From Sphingomonas sp. R-74633 (GTDB lineage Bacteria > Pseudomonadota > Alphaproteobacteria > Sphingomonadales > Sphingomonadaceae), in NCBI RefSeq assembly GCF_013416555.1, contig NZ_JACCFG010000004.1, forward strand, positions 496,001 to 560,000: 64,000 bases of DNA, written 5' to 3'. Shown piece by piece: positions 17,063 to 26,774 of the stretch; position 1 is the stretch's first letter; the number at the start of each line of letters is the position of its first letter. Made by a program: the position numbers and the translations under genes. The notes beneath the pieces were generated by a model that did no database searches, was not told the DNA's origin, and was given only the letters and a program-made list of their open reading frames with translations.

Positions 17063-18864
17063 CAGTGGCTGTCCCGCGGCACGCCGTATTTCTGCGCGAT
17101 GCGCTGGTACTTCACGGCATTCTCGAACACCGCGCCGCCGTCGAACTGACCGACCAGGTCGCGGTGGATCTCCTGCCAGGGGGTCTGGCTCTCGGGAACA
17201 TACTCGATGTCGAGCGCGGCGCGGCGACGCGCCAGTTCCTCGTCGCCGACCAGCATGTCCGCGGTGCGGTTGTTGAGATCGATGCGGATGCGGTCGCCGG
17301 TCTGGACGAGCGCGAGCCCGCCGCCAACCGCTGCTTCGGGTGCCGCGTTGAGGATCGAAGGCGAGCCGCTGGTGCCCGACTGGCGGCCGTCGCCGAGGCA
17401 CGGCAGCGCATGCACGCCCGCCTGGATCAGCGCCACCGGCGGACGCATATTCACGACTTCAGCACCGCCCGGATAGCCGACCGGCCCAGCGCCGCGCATG
17501 ATCAGGATCGAGTGATCGTCGGCGCCCAGCGCAGGATCGTCGATGCGGCGATGATAATCCTCGGGCCCGTCGAACACGATCGCAGTGCCTTCGAACATGC
17601 CGGGATGCTCGGGATCGGAGAGATAGCGCCCGCGGAACTCTTCGGAGAGCACGCTGAGCTTCATCACCGCATTGTCGAACAGATTGCCCGAGAGCACGGT
17701 CAGGCCCGCGGCCGCCTTGAGCGGCGCGTCGAGCGGGAAGATCACATCGGCGTCCTGCGCGGTGGCGGTGCCGATATTCGCCTCGACCGTCTTGCCGTTG
17801 ACCGTCAGCGCGCTGCCGTCGATCAGCCCGGCACGGAGCAACTGCCCCATCACCGCCGGCACGCCGCCGGCGCGGTAGAAATCCTCGCCCAGATATTTGC
17901 CCGCAGGCTGGAGGTTGACCAGCAGCGGGATGTCGGCGCCATGCGCCTCCCAGTCGGTGAGGCTCAGTTCGACGCCGATATGGCGGGCAATGGCGTTCAG
18001 GTGGATCGGGGCGTTGGTCGAGCCGCCGATCGCGGAGTTAACGCGGATCGCGTTGAGGAACGCCTGGCGGGTCAGCACGTCCGAGGGCTTGCGATCGGCA
18101 TGCACCATTTCGACGATCTGCACGCCGGTATGATAGGCGCATTCGGCGCGGTCGCGGTACGGCGCGGGGATCGCGGCCGAACCCGGCAGCGACATGCCGA
18201 GCGCCTCGCACAGCGAGTTCATCGTCGTCGCGGTGCCCATGGTGTTGCACCAGCCGGTCGACGGCGCCGAGCTGGCGACCAGCTCGATGAAGCCCTTGTA
18301 ATCGATCTCGCCCGCGGCGAGCATCTCGCGCGCCTTCCACACGATCGTGCCCGACCCGGTGCGCTCGCCCTTGAACCAGCCGTTGAGCATCGGGCCGACC
18401 GACAGGGCGATCGCCGGAATGTTCACCGTGGCGGCAGCCATCAGGCAGGCCGGGGTCGTCTTGTCGCAACCGATGGTCAGGACAACGCCGTCCATCGGAT
18501 AGCCGTAGATCGATTCGACCAGGCTGAGATATTGCAGGTTGCGGTCGAGCCCCGCGGTGGGGCGCTTGCCGGTTTCCTGGATCGGGTGCGTCGGGAATTC
18601 GAGCGCGATGCCGCCTGCGTCGCGGATACCTTCGCGCACGCGCTTGGCGAGCTCGAGATGGTGGCGATTGCACGGGGTAAGGTCGCTGCCGGTCTGCGCG
18701 ATGCCGATGATCGGTCGGCCCGACTGCAACTCTTCCAGGCTGATGCCGAAATTCAGATAGCGCTCCACGTACAGCGCTGTCATGTCCGGATTCGACGGAT
18801 CGTCGAACCAGGCGCGCGACCGTAGATTGGCGCGCTTGCCCTCGACTTCACCGCCCCCTGACAT
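17062..18864 (-). CDS. IlvD/Edd family sugar-acid dehydratase, probable galactonate dehydratase
   Basis: 600 residues. The three cysteines expected to hold the [2Fe-2S] cluster in the pentonate/hexonate branch are present: Cys65 (LTPCNRHH), Cys133 ([10 protein letters not shown]) and Cys206 ([13 protein letters not shown]). [20 protein letters not shown] near the C-terminus is typical. It removes water from an aldonate to give the 2-dehydro-3-deoxy acid. Next to dgoK/dgoA and galactose dehydrogenase it probably uses D-galactonate; L-arabinonate is the main alternative. First gene of a five-gene operon. The ATG at 18864 ([11 protein letters not shown]) is the natural start; the open frame beyond it crosses the promoter. 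Confidence 0.88.
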   Translation of the reverse strand: MSGGGEVEGKRANLRSRAWFDDPSNPDMTALYVERYLNFGISLEELQSGRPIIGIAQTGSDLTPCNRHHLELAKRVREGIRDAGGIALEFPTHPIQETGKRPTAGLDRNLQYLSLVESIYGYPMDGVVLTIGCDKTTPACLMAAATVNIPAIALSVGPMLNGWFKGERTGSGTIVWKAREMLAAGEIDYKGFIELVASSAPSTGWCNTMGTATTMNSLCEALGMSLPGSAAIPAPYRDRAECAYHTGVQIVEMVHADRKPSDVLTRQAFLNAIRVNSAIGGSTNAPIHLNAIARHIGVELSLTDWEAHGADIPLLVNLQPAGKYLGEDFYRAGGVPAVMGQLLRAGLIDGSALTVNGKTVEANIGTATAQDADVIFPLDAPLKAAAGLTVLSGNLFDNAVMKLSVLSEEFRGRYLSDPEHPGMFEGTAIVFDGPEDYHRRIDDPALGADDHSILIMRGAGPVGYPGGAEVVNMRPPVALIQAGVHALPCLGDGRQSGTSGSPSILNAAPEAAVGGGLALVQTGDRIRIDLNNRTADMLVGDEELARRRAALDIEYVPESQTPWQEIHRDLVGQFDGGAVFENAVKYQRIAQKYGVPRDSH

Positions 18865-18907
18865 AGATTCCCTCTCGAACACTCCGGTCACTGAACGCGA
18901 CCCTGTT

Positions 18908-18922
18908 AATACGTGGCGTATT
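18908..18922. promoter_or_regulatory. Candidate regulon operator, site c (upstream of the dehydratase operon)
   Basis: AATACG-TGG-CGTATT is a perfect 6-bp inverted repeat 44 bases upstream of the dehydratase ATG. It shares CGTAT with the other sites but has a different core, so it is the least typical member of the set. Confidence 0.45.
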
Positions 18923-18950
18923 GATAGTGCGGTTCGCGACGGATAGGAAG

Positions 18951-18968
18951 CATATATATCGTATAAAA
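18951..18968. promoter_or_regulatory. Candidate regulon operator, site d (upstream of galactose dehydrogenase)
   Basis: CATATATATCGTATAAAA contains ATCGTAT at 18958-18964. It ends about 11 bases before the GTG of the dehydrogenase, so a bound protein would sit at or just after the transcription start, which fits repression. Confidence 0.5.
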
Positions 18969-18979
18969 GGGAGTTAAGG

Positions 18980-19900
18980 GTGCAACGCTTTCGCCTCGGC
19001 CTGGTCGGCATCGGAAAAATCGCCCGAGATCAGCATCTTCCGGCCATTGCCGGCGACCGCCGTTTCGAGCTTGCGGCGATCGCCAGCCGGCACGGGCGGG
19101 TCGATGGCGTTCCCAATTATCCGGACACTGCGGCGATGATCACCGGGACCGCGCTGGATGCTGTTTCTTTCTGCACCCCGCCTGAGGGTCGCCACGAACT
19201 GGCGCGAATCGCGATCGCCGCCGGCAAGCATGTGATGCTCGAAAAGCCGCCCGCCGCGACGCTCTCCGAGATCGAGGCGCTGGCCGCATTGGCGCGCGAG
19301 AAGAACGTCACCTTGTTCACAAGCTGGCACTCGCGCGAAGCGGCCGGCGTGTCCACCGCGCGCGCCTGGCTCGCCAATCGCGAGATCAAGGACGTCCGGA
19401 TCGACTGGCGCGAGGATATTCGCCGCTGGCATCCCGGCCAGGAGTGGATTCTCGCCCCCGGCGGCTTCGGCGTGTTCGATCCGGGCATCAACGCCCTCTC
19501 GATCGCCACTGCGATCCTCCCCGCCCCGCTGTTCGTCACTGCCGCGACGATGGACGTGCCCGCGGGCCGCGCAGGACCGCTCGCCGCCGAGATGCAGCTG
19601 CGCTGCGGCAACGCCAAGGGCCGCGCCTCGTTCGACTTCCTGCAGACCGGCCCGCAGACCTGGGACATCGAAGTCGACACCGACGCCGGCACGCTGCGCC
19701 TGTCGCTAGGCGGGAGCGTGCTCCAATTGCCCGGCGAGAGCGAAGTGACCGCGGCCGACCAGGAGTATCCGCGCCTCTACGCCCGCTTCGCCGAACTGCT
19801 CGCCAGCGGCACCAGCGATGTCGACGTCAGCCCGATGCGGCTGGTCGCCGATGCCTTCCTTCTCGCCGAGCGCCGCGAAACCGAGGCGTTCAAATTCTAA
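18980..19900 (+). CDS. D-galactose 1-dehydrogenase (Gfo/Idh/MocA family)
   Basis: 306 residues, cytoplasmic. An N-terminal Rossmann fold ([18 protein letters not shown], then [16 protein letters not shown] and [19 protein letters not shown] with the conserved Lys of EKP) is followed by the alpha/beta substrate domain ([25 protein letters not shown]). It closely resembles Pseudomonas galactose dehydrogenases, which oxidise D-galactose (and often L-arabinose) with NAD(P) to the lactone. That is step one of the De Ley-Doudoroff route completed by the neighbouring lactonase, dehydratase, DgoK and DgoA. GTG start with AAAGGGAG upstream. Divergent from the dehydratase operon. Confidence 0.88.
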   Translation: MQRFRLGLVGIGKIARDQHLPAIAGDRRFELAAIASRHGRVDGVPNYPDTAAMITGTALDAVSFCTPPEGRHELARIAIAAGKHVMLEKPPAATLSEIEALAALAREKNVTLFTSWHSREAAGVSTARAWLANREIKDVRIDWREDIRRWHPGQEWILAPGGFGVFDPGINALSIATAILPAPLFVTAATMDVPAGRAGPLAAEMQLRCGNAKGRASFDFLQTGPQTWDIEVDTDAGTLRLSLGGSVLQLPGESEVTAADQEYPRLYARFAELLASGTSDVDVSPMRLVADAFLLAERRETEAFKF

Positions 19901-19908
19901 AACAAAAC

Positions 19909-19932
19909 GGGCCCCGGTCACGACCGGGGCCC
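19909..19932. terminator. Strong hairpin between convergent genes
   Basis: GGGCCCCGGTC (19909-19919) pairs with GACCGGGGCCC (19922-19932). On the minus strand it is followed by GTTTTGTTTT, making it an intrinsic terminator for the GH43 gene ending at 19977; it may also stop transcripts of the dehydrogenase. Confidence 0.8.
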
Positions 19933-19976
19933 AGTATCGAGCCGACGGAGAAGGCTCGGTTGGAGAGACCTGAAAA

Positions 19977-21857
19977 TCAGCGCTCGATCTGCGGCACGCG
20001 GATCCCGTCTTCGGAGATCTCGATCGGCACCAGGCCGAAGTGACGGCGCCAGGGTGCGGTCGTGTCGTTGCCGAACATCGTGTACCAGAAATGGCCCTGG
20101 GCATCGCGGAAGGCGGTACCGTGCCCGCCATGCGGCACCGCGAGGCGGCGCTTGCTGTACGGCCCCATCAGCGACTTCGACGTGCCGTACATCATGTCAT
20201 AGGTGCCGTCGGTCCGCAGCGGACCATTCCATTCGGCACCGGTGAGGAAATAGGTGCCCTTGACCTTGATCAGGCCATTGCCCTCATAGCCGACATTCTC
20301 GCCATCGGTATCGACCAGGCGCTTGACCTCACCCTCGAACCCGCTGCGCTTGGCGTTGAGCTTGCCGATCCGGCCGCCGCCCCAGAGCAGATAGAAGCCG
20401 CTCTCGTCTTCGAACGGGAAGGCGTCGATCCCTTCGACGAAATAGCTGTCGCGCGTGTTGACGTACGGCCCGATCGCCTTGCCGCTGGTCGAGCGGAACA
20501 GCCACGACTTGCCCCCTACCCCGCGCTCCATCACCGAGAAGGCGAGATAATAGGTCTTGTCGCGGGCCGACCAGTGGATCTCCGGCGCCCAGAGCTCGGC
20601 GACGTCCTTGAACGTGTAGCCCAGCCCCTTCCAGTCGAAGATCATCTTGTTCTGCGAAGTCCAGGTCTTGAGATCGGTCGAACGATAGAGGTTCACCCCG
20701 CCTTCGGGGTATTGGAAGCCGAAGCCCTTCTGTGTGCCGACCAGATAATAAGCGCCGTCGCCGCCGAGAGTGGCGGAAGGATCGCGCATCGTCTCGTCGG
20801 CGATCAGCGCCAGACGATCGGCCACGGCGCTGTTCTCGGTAAGCACCGACGCCGCCTGGCGAATGCGGCCGTCCGGCGCACGCTCAAGCGGCACCAGCCC
20901 GACCTGCTCGCAGAACATCGCGAAATCATCCTCGCAGCGCGGATTGTAGCTGGCGAGCAGCTTGCCGTCCCTGGTGCGCACGATGTTGCTCTGACCTGCA
21001 TGCGGCACCGCGAGCATCCGCTTGGAGAAGGGGCCATAAGGCGACGGGCCGGTCGCCATATAGAGGTCGTCGGTGGCGGTGCGCATGCGGCCCGTCACTT
21101 CGCTGGCGGTGATCACATATTGGTCACCGTCCCTGAACATCGAGGCGCCGGCCTTGCCGACGCGCAACCGCACCGGCCAGTCCTTGCCCGCGGGCGGATC
21201 GGTCTTGAACAGCGCCGGATCGGGCTTGAGGAAGCGCGGCGCGTCGGCGAGCTTCGAGGAGTCGGCGGCGACCTTCGCGATCATGCCGCCATTCCAGAGC
21301 AGATAATTGGCGCCGTCCGCATCGATGAACGACGAGACGTCGGCCACGTCGGTCACCAGGCAGGGACTTTCAGTGAACCCGCCCTTCAGATTGGCGAGCG
21401 AGCCCCGGGCGATATGCGCGCAGCCATTGTCGTCGGCAAAGGCGAGCTGGACGAGATCGCCGCGGATCTGGATGTCCGGCGCGAGATAGCGGTGGCCGGC
21501 GCCGTGGACGACGCCGAGCGCGGTCCAGCTCTTGCCGTCATCGGCGGAGGACCAGAGCTGGATGCCGTCGCGCCGCCCGTCGCGGATCACCGTGCCGGTA
21601 ACGAACCAGCGGCCATCGGCGGCCTGTGCGACCGAGGCATCGGTGATCGCATGCGCGTTGAAAAAGGACCTGACCGGCTGCGCATCGGCCGCAGGCATCA
21701 CCGTCGCGTTGCGATCCTGCGACGGGTGATCGAGGAAGATGTCGTCCGCCGGCGGGCGGTTCGCCGGCGCTGCCTGCTGGGCCAGCGCCGCGGCCGGAAG
21801 GAGCGAAGTGGCGGCGAGCGCGGCGGCCAGGAAATACTTCACGATGTCGTCCCTCAT
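19977..21857 (-). CDS. Secreted two-propeller GH43-like protein
   Basis: About 626 residues with a signal peptide (FLAAALAATSLLPAAALAQ). Two tandem GH43/GH117-like propellers are visible. The N-terminal one (about residues 45-320) has AITDASVAQAADGRWFVTG, HRYLAPDIQIRGDLVQLAF and YLLWNGGMIAKV. The C-terminal one (about 335-625) has GDGAYYLVGTQ, LWAPEIHWSARDKTYYLAFS, EGIDAFPFEDESGFYLLWGG and NVGYEGNGLIKVKGTYFL. The second looks more like a working catalytic domain. It follows the TonB receptor on the same strand, but a terminator hairpin lies between. No clear Shine-Dalgarno is seen before the ATG at 21857; an in-frame TTG at 21869 is an alternative start. Confidence 0.78.
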   Translation of the reverse strand: MRDDIVKYFLAAALAATSLLPAAALAQQAAPANRPPADDIFLDHPSQDRNATVMPAADAQPVRSFFNAHAITDASVAQAADGRWFVTGTVIRDGRRDGIQLWSSADDGKSWTALGVVHGAGHRYLAPDIQIRGDLVQLAFADDNGCAHIARGSLANLKGGFTESPCLVTDVADVSSFIDADGANYLLWNGGMIAKVAADSSKLADAPRFLKPDPALFKTDPPAGKDWPVRLRVGKAGASMFRDGDQYVITASEVTGRMRTATDDLYMATGPSPYGPFSKRMLAVPHAGQSNIVRTRDGKLLASYNPRCEDDFAMFCEQVGLVPLERAPDGRIRQAASVLTENSAVADRLALIADETMRDPSATLGGDGAYYLVGTQKGFGFQYPEGGVNLYRSTDLKTWTSQNKMIFDWKGLGYTFKDVAELWAPEIHWSARDKTYYLAFSVMERGVGGKSWLFRSTSGKAIGPYVNTRDSYFVEGIDAFPFEDESGFYLLWGGGRIGKLNAKRSGFEGEVKRLVDTDGENVGYEGNGLIKVKGTYFLTGAEWNGPLRTDGTYDMMYGTSKSLMGPYSKRRLAVPHGGHGTAFRDAQGHFWYTMFGNDTTAPWRRHFGLVPIEISEDGIRVPQIER

Positions 21858-21869
21858 CACATCAAACAA

Positions 21870-21913
21870 AAGGCGGCGCCGCTCGGGAAGGATCCTTCCG
21901 TCGCGACGCCGCC
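21870..21913 (-). terminator. Intrinsic terminator/attenuator between the TonB receptor and GH43
   Basis: GGCGGCG (21872-21878) pairs with CGCCGCC (21907-21913), enclosing the palindrome GGAAGGATCCTTCC (21886-21899). On the minus strand the stem is followed by TTTTGTTT. It lies immediately upstream of the GH43 start, so read-through would set GH43 level relative to the receptor. Confidence 0.75.
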
Positions 21914-21945
21914 CGGTACCAGGTTAAGCTACGTCGTTCCGGCGA

Positions 21946-24750
21946 TCAGAACCGGAAGCGGATGCCCGCACGATAGACGCTCTCCAGGAAGCGCGTCTGC
22001 CACGCATAGGCCTGCCCCTGTGCGTTGAACGTGCGGTAGTTGCGGTAGGCGCCGCCCAGGAAGTTGTTCACGTTGAAGCTCAGCGTGATGTTATCCGTCG
22101 GCGAAAGCGTCGCGGCGAAGTCTGCCGTACCGCGCGCATCGACCTTGATCGGCAGCGTCGGGCCCAGCGGCGCCGGGGTGCCCAGCGCCGGATCGGCGAC
22201 CTGGCCGTAGCTGTCGATGAAGTCGGTGCGATAATTGTACGAGACGCGCAGCGAGACGAACTTGTTCTCGTACCAGCCCGACAGGTTCACCGTGTGCTTC
22301 GATGTGCCGGCGATGCGCTGCAGGCCCGGCAGGGTCGCGGCGAGGCTGGGTGCCAGCACCGACTTCGCGTCGAGATAGGTATAGTTCACCATCCCGCCGA
22401 AATCGTTCAGCCAGGTCGGCAGCCACGGTGCACGCAGGAAGCTGCGCACCCCGGCCTCGATGCCCTTGATCCGACCCGCGCCGCCATTTTGCGGCTGGCT
22501 CATGCGCAGGCGGCCGAACACGGGATCCGGAACGTCGGTAGTGAACGTGTTGATGAAGCCGTTCACGTCCTTGTAGAACCCGCCCAGGGTGAGCGCGCCG
22601 CTGCGGCTGAAGTAATATTCGACCGAGGCGTCATAGTTCTTCGAGGTGGTCGGCTTCAGGTCCGGATTGCCCGAGCTGGCGCTGCGGATGCAGTCCGCGC
22701 CATTCGGATCGGCGCAGGTGTTGCCGGTCGGCAGCGCCCCGATCGTGAGCGTCGGATTGAGCTGGCCAAAGCCCGGGCGCGTGCGCGTCTCGGTATAGGC
22801 GATGCGCATCTGCAGCTTCGGGTCGAGCTTGATGCGCATGCTGACGTTGGGCAGGAAATCGCTGTTGCTCGACGAAGTCGAGATCGGCGTGATCGTGGTC
22901 ACCGCGGCAGCGCCGGTGCCGGTGGTGGTGCGGCGCAGACCGTCGAGCGAGACCTCTGCCTTGGTCGCACGAACGCCGATCAGGCCGTCGATCGGCACGC
23001 CGGCGATGTCGAAGGCATAACGCGCCTGGAGATAGCCGGTGTAGAGCTTCTCGTTGCTCGTATAGACCGGGGAGCCCCAGGTCGGATCACCCTTGGCGAG
23101 CGTCGTGGTGACGCCGTTGACGGTGAGCGTGGTCAGCGAACGCAGCGTATCGAGGTTGGCGACCAGGCTTTCGCGGGTCGGCGACAGCCAGGTGCGGATC
23201 GACGTGGCGTCATCGTTGCGGAAGCCGCTCGCCGCGGTCTGGATATCCAGCATCGACGCCAGCACCGCATAGGTCTGCCCCGCTGGTGCGGCGTAGGTCG
23301 ACTGGGCATAGCTGTACGAATCCGCATCGCGGCTCGAGAAGCGCAGGCCAGCCTGCAGGTTCGATATGCCGAAGCTGTCGAGCTTGTAGTCGAGGTCGAG
23401 GCGACCCTGCCAGCTCGCGCCATGCCCGCGGTTGCCGCTCTGGGTCAGGCCGGTCCAGCGATAGTTCGCCGGATTGAACAGGTCATAGTTGGTCAGCGTG
23501 ACGGTGCCGCCGCCCACGCCCTGCGCCGTATCGAATTCGAAGTGGCGCGCCGGCGTGGAGGTCAGCGTGTAGTTGAACGCCACGTTGCGGTTGATGAAGG
23601 TCGATTCGGTGTAGGCAGCGTCACCGGTGATCTTCAGGCGGCCGTTCTTCCAGATGAAGCCGCCGCCGGCCTGATAGGTATCGGTCGACTGGTCGTTGAT
23701 CTGCTGCGCGCCGGTCGGGGCCGCGCCCGTTGCCGCTGCCGCGTCGAAGCTCGCCGCCTGGTTGGTGCCCGGGATGAGCGTGATGTTGCTCAGCGTGGCG
23801 AGATCGCCCGAGACGACCTGGAGATTATGGCCGTCGCCCTCGGCGCGATAGCCCTGGAACAGGCCGTCGAGGTAGATTTCGAGCGTCGAGCTGGGGCGCC
23901 ACTGGAACGCCGCATCGACATTCGGGCGCCAGCGCGTGGCCGAGCCATAGTCGGTGTTGACGAAATTCGGGTAGCGCAGCTGGGCATAAGGCGTGCCGGT
24001 CGTGCGGTTGCGGATATCCTGCGCCACCGCGCGCGAGGAATCGATGTACCGGGTGTCGGCATAGGAGCCCTCGACCAGGAAGCCCATCTCGCCGATGCCG
24101 GTCTTCCAGCGCGTGCTGAACAGGCCATTCGCCTCGAGGCCGAGGCGCTGCGACTGATACCAGTGCACGCCGCCCATATAGCCGGTGATGCGCGTGCCCT
24201 TGAAGTCGAACGGCTTGCGCGACTTCACGTCGACCAGGCCCGCCAGGCCGGCCTCGAGCAGATCGGCGCTGGCCGACTTGTAGACGTCGATGCGCGCGAT
24301 GCTGTTCGACGGGAAGTCCTGCAGCTGGACGAAGCGGCCTTCCGCGGTGAAAACTTCGCGGCCGTTATAGGTGGTGGTGAGGTCCGGCAGGCCGCGGATG
24401 CGGACGCCCTGCGCCACGCCGGCATCGCGCGTCACGGTGACGCCGGTGATGCGGGCAAGCGACTCGGAGGCGGTGACGTCGGGCAGCTTGCCGATGTCTT
24501 CCGCGACGATCGAGTCGATGATCTGGTCGGAATCCTGCTTGACCGACTGCGCCGATTCAAGGCTGCGACGGATGCCACTGACCACGATCGCGTTGGCGCC
24601 GTCCGGTGCTTCCTGCTCCTGCACGCCGACTTCGGTGGTGTCCGGCGCGTTATCCGGAGCGGTATCCTGCGCCATCGCCGCAGCCGGAATCATCGCGAGA
24701 GCCACAGCCGAGCTGGTCGCGAGCAGGAAATAACAATTGCGCTTAGTCAC
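21946..24750 (-). CDS. TonB-dependent receptor for glycan uptake
   Basis: 934 residues with a signal peptide (ATSSAVALAMIPAAAMAQ). The plug domain follows GANAIVVSGIRRSLESAQ and contains DSIVAEDIGKLPDVTASESL, a hallmark of the Xanthomonas/Caulobacter-type receptors for carbohydrates, then GVRIRGLPDLTTTYNGREVF and AGLVDVKSRKPFDF. A long 22-strand barrel ends in ESVYRAGIRFRF with a terminal Phe. It should import oligosaccharides across the outer membrane using TonB/ExbBD. The promoter carries candidate operator e, and the enzyme genes on both sides support a role in glycan uptake. Confidence 0.92.
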   Translation of the reverse strand: MTKRNCYFLLATSSAVALAMIPAAAMAQDTAPDNAPDTTEVGVQEQEAPDGANAIVVSGIRRSLESAQSVKQDSDQIIDSIVAEDIGKLPDVTASESLARITGVTVTRDAGVAQGVRIRGLPDLTTTYNGREVFTAEGRFVQLQDFPSNSIARIDVYKSASADLLEAGLAGLVDVKSRKPFDFKGTRITGYMGGVHWYQSQRLGLEANGLFSTRWKTGIGEMGFLVEGSYADTRYIDSSRAVAQDIRNRTTGTPYAQLRYPNFVNTDYGSATRWRPNVDAAFQWRPSSTLEIYLDGLFQGYRAEGDGHNLQVVSGDLATLSNITLIPGTNQAASFDAAAATGAAPTGAQQINDQSTDTYQAGGGFIWKNGRLKITGDAAYTESTFINRNVAFNYTLTSTPARHFEFDTAQGVGGGTVTLTNYDLFNPANYRWTGLTQSGNRGHGASWQGRLDLDYKLDSFGISNLQAGLRFSSRDADSYSYAQSTYAAPAGQTYAVLASMLDIQTAASGFRNDDATSIRTWLSPTRESLVANLDTLRSLTTLTVNGVTTTLAKGDPTWGSPVYTSNEKLYTGYLQARYAFDIAGVPIDGLIGVRATKAEVSLDGLRRTTTGTGAAAVTTITPISTSSSNSDFLPNVSMRIKLDPKLQMRIAYTETRTRPGFGQLNPTLTIGALPTGNTCADPNGADCIRSASSGNPDLKPTTSKNYDASVEYYFSRSGALTLGGFYKDVNGFINTFTTDVPDPVFGRLRMSQPQNGGAGRIKGIEAGVRSFLRAPWLPTWLNDFGGMVNYTYLDAKSVLAPSLAATLPGLQRIAGTSKHTVNLSGWYENKFVSLRVSYNYRTDFIDSYGQVADPALGTPAPLGPTLPIKVDARGTADFAATLSPTDNITLSFNVNNFLGGAYRNYRTFNAQGQAYAWQTRFLESVYRAGIRFRF

Positions 24751-24786
24751 TTAACCTCCCCCATTCCCATTCTTTGGAACTTATCT

Positions 24787-24800
24787 ATCGTAATTATCAT
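24787..24800. promoter_or_regulatory. Candidate regulon operator, site e (upstream of the TonB receptor)
   Basis: ATCGTAATTATCAT is an imperfect palindrome (half-sites ATCGTAA and ATGATAA) 37 bases upstream of the receptor ATG. It matches the locus motif except for the last base of ATCGTAT. Confidence 0.5.
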
Positions 24801-25078
24801 ACTAAATCATTCCTGACAAGATGGTCCGATCCGGATGGATCATCCGGACGTGCTTTCAGAGAGGTTGCGTTGGCTGGCCGGCGTCACCCTGAACAGGCGA
24901 CATCCCCATCGCTACCAGGCGCCTCGTGTAAGGACGAGGCCATTGATCCAGGCCGATAAAACCCGGAGCCTGAGCTCCCATGCCCCCGCAGGCATGGGAT
25001 CGAGATACTCCACGCTCGGGAGCATGGAAGCCCAGTTCTGCCCGTCTGCTCAGCGGTGCCCAAACAAGCTTTGCTTGT

Positions 25079-25096
25079 GATACGATAAATAGTATT
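25079..25096. promoter_or_regulatory. Candidate regulon operator, site f (upstream of the sulfatase)
   Basis: GATACGATAAATAGTATT, read on the minus strand, contains ATTTATCGTAT, the same 11-mer as site b. It also forms ATAC...GTAT arms. It ends 39 bases before the sulfatase start. Confidence 0.55.
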
Positions 25097-25134
25097 CCAC
25101 GCCACAAGGCGGCCAGAAACTGAAGGAGAGACTC

Positions 25135-26709
25135 GTGAAGGCAGCGATGACACGCCGCGGAATGTTGCTCGCGAGCGCCGCGGCGCTGGCCGTCCCGGGG
25201 GCCACTTTTGCCGCGCCGGCGCGCAAGCCCAACATCATCATCCTCTATGCCGACGACCTCGGCTATGGCGATCTGAGCTGCTACGGGTCGAGGACGATCC
25301 ACACGCCGAACATCGATCGGCTCGCCGCGCGCGGCACGCGATTCGTCAACGGCCACTCGCCTTCCGCGACCTGCACCCCCTCGCGCTATGCGCTGCTGAC
25401 CGGTGACTATGCCTGGCGTGCCTCGGGCGTGCAGATCCTGCCGGGCGACGCGCCCGCGCTGATCCGCCCGGGCAAGTTCACTTTGCCGACGATGCTGCGC
25501 AACGCCGGCTACACCACCGGGCTGGTCGGCAAATGGCATCTGGGTCTCGGCGACGGCAAGGTCGACTGGAACGGTGACATCGCGCCCGGGCCGCTCGACA
25601 TCGGCTTCGACTATGGCCTGTTCATGCCGGCGACGCTTGACCGCGTGCCGACCGTGCTGATCGAGAACCGCCGCGTGCTGAACCTCGACCCGGCCGACCC
25701 GATCCGCGTCGATTATCACGACAAGATCGGCGACGAGCCCACCGGTTTCGACCATCCCGAGATGCTCAAGTTCGGCGCCGATGGCGAGCATTCGAACACG
25801 ATCGTCAACGGCATCAGCCGCATCGGCTATATGACCGGCGGCAAGAAGGCGCGCTGGACCGACGAGGAGCTGAGCGACGTGCTGCTCGGCAAGGCGGTGG
25901 ACTTCATCGCCGGGCAGAAGGGCAAGCCGTTCTTCCTCTATTATGCGGTCAACGAACCCCATGTACCGCGCGCGCCCCATCCGCGCTTCGTCGGCAAGTC
26001 GGGCATGGGCCCGCGCGGCGACGCGATCCTGCAGCTCGACTGGACGGTGGGCGAGCTGATGCGCCAGCTCGAGAAGCTGGGCATCGCGAAGGACACGCTG
26101 GTCGTGTTCAGCAGCGACAACGGCCCGATCCTGTTCGACGGCTATCAGGACAAGGCGGTCGAGCTTGCCGGCAAGCACCGCCCGGCGGGGCCGTTCAGCA
26201 GCGGCAAGTACAGCATCTATGAGGGCGGCACGCGCGTGCCGATGATCGCCTCCTGGCCGGGCCATGTGGCGGCGGGCAAGGTCTCGACTGCGATCATCGA
26301 CCATGTCGATCTGCTCGCCTCGCTGGCAAAGCTGGTCGGCGGAAGCTTCCCGCAGGATGCAGCGGTCGACAGCTTCGACATGCTGGCGCCACTCCTCGGC
26401 CAGACCGATCGCGGGCGCGACTATGTGATCGAGGATACCAAGCTGATGGTCACCACCGGCACCAAGGTGGCGGGCAGTGGCGCGCGCATCTTCGCGATCC
26501 GGGCGGGCGACTGGAAGCTGATCCGCGCCAGTGTGGAGCCGCACGAGTTCCACGGCAATGCGATCGGCACCCTGCCCGTCCATCAGCTCTACAATGTCGC
26601 GCGCGATCCCGGGGAGAAGGTCAATCTGGCCGAGCAGAACCCGGCGCGCACCCGGCAGATGGCCGCTTGGCTCGACAAGATCGAGCGCGACGGACGCAGC
26701 CGGCCCTAA
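25135..26709 (+). CDS. Secreted type I sulfatase of the carbohydrate locus
   Basis: 524 residues. Alkaline-phosphatase-fold sulfatase with metal ligands in LYADDLGYGDLSCYG and SSDNGPILFDG, and the formylglycine signature Cys80-Thr-Pro-Ser-Arg84 (SATCTPSRYALLTG), then LVGKWHLGLGD. Cys80 must be oxidised to formylglycine; a candidate enzyme lies at 47110. The N-terminus MTRRGMLLASAAALAVPGA looks like a Tat signal. It hydrolyses a sulfate ester, and beside GH43 and galactose genes the substrate is probably a sulfated galactan or arabinogalactan (inference). GTG at 25135 is preceded by AAGGAGAG and is chosen over the later ATG. Confidence 0.88.
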   Translation: MKAAMTRRGMLLASAAALAVPGATFAAPARKPNIIILYADDLGYGDLSCYGSRTIHTPNIDRLAARGTRFVNGHSPSATCTPSRYALLTGDYAWRASGVQILPGDAPALIRPGKFTLPTMLRNAGYTTGLVGKWHLGLGDGKVDWNGDIAPGPLDIGFDYGLFMPATLDRVPTVLIENRRVLNLDPADPIRVDYHDKIGDEPTGFDHPEMLKFGADGEHSNTIVNGISRIGYMTGGKKARWTDEELSDVLLGKAVDFIAGQKGKPFFLYYAVNEPHVPRAPHPRFVGKSGMGPRGDAILQLDWTVGELMRQLEKLGIAKDTLVVFSSDNGPILFDGYQDKAVELAGKHRPAGPFSSGKYSIYEGGTRVPMIASWPGHVAAGKVSTAIIDHVDLLASLAKLVGGSFPQDAAVDSFDMLAPLLGQTDRGRDYVIEDTKLMVTTGTKVAGSGARIFAIRAGDWKLIRASVEPHEFHGNAIGTLPVHQLYNVARDPGEKVNLAEQNPARTRQMAAWLDKIERDGRSRP

Positions 26710-26774
26710 ATCCTTCCGGTCACCGACAATGGCAAAGGTTGCGCCGGAAGGCGCATCCCCCTTGCGTTAATCAG

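Larger units (their letters stand above)
24751..25134. other. Divergent intergenic region with two hairpins
   Basis: 384 bases between the TonB receptor and the sulfatase without a credible gene. It holds candidate operators e and f near its ends. In the middle are two perfect hairpins: GCCTCGT/ACGAGGC at 24921-24940 and TCCCATGCC/GGCATGGGA at 24976-24999. Neither has a T tract. Short open frames here have no ribosome-binding site and are rejected. Confidence 0.6.
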
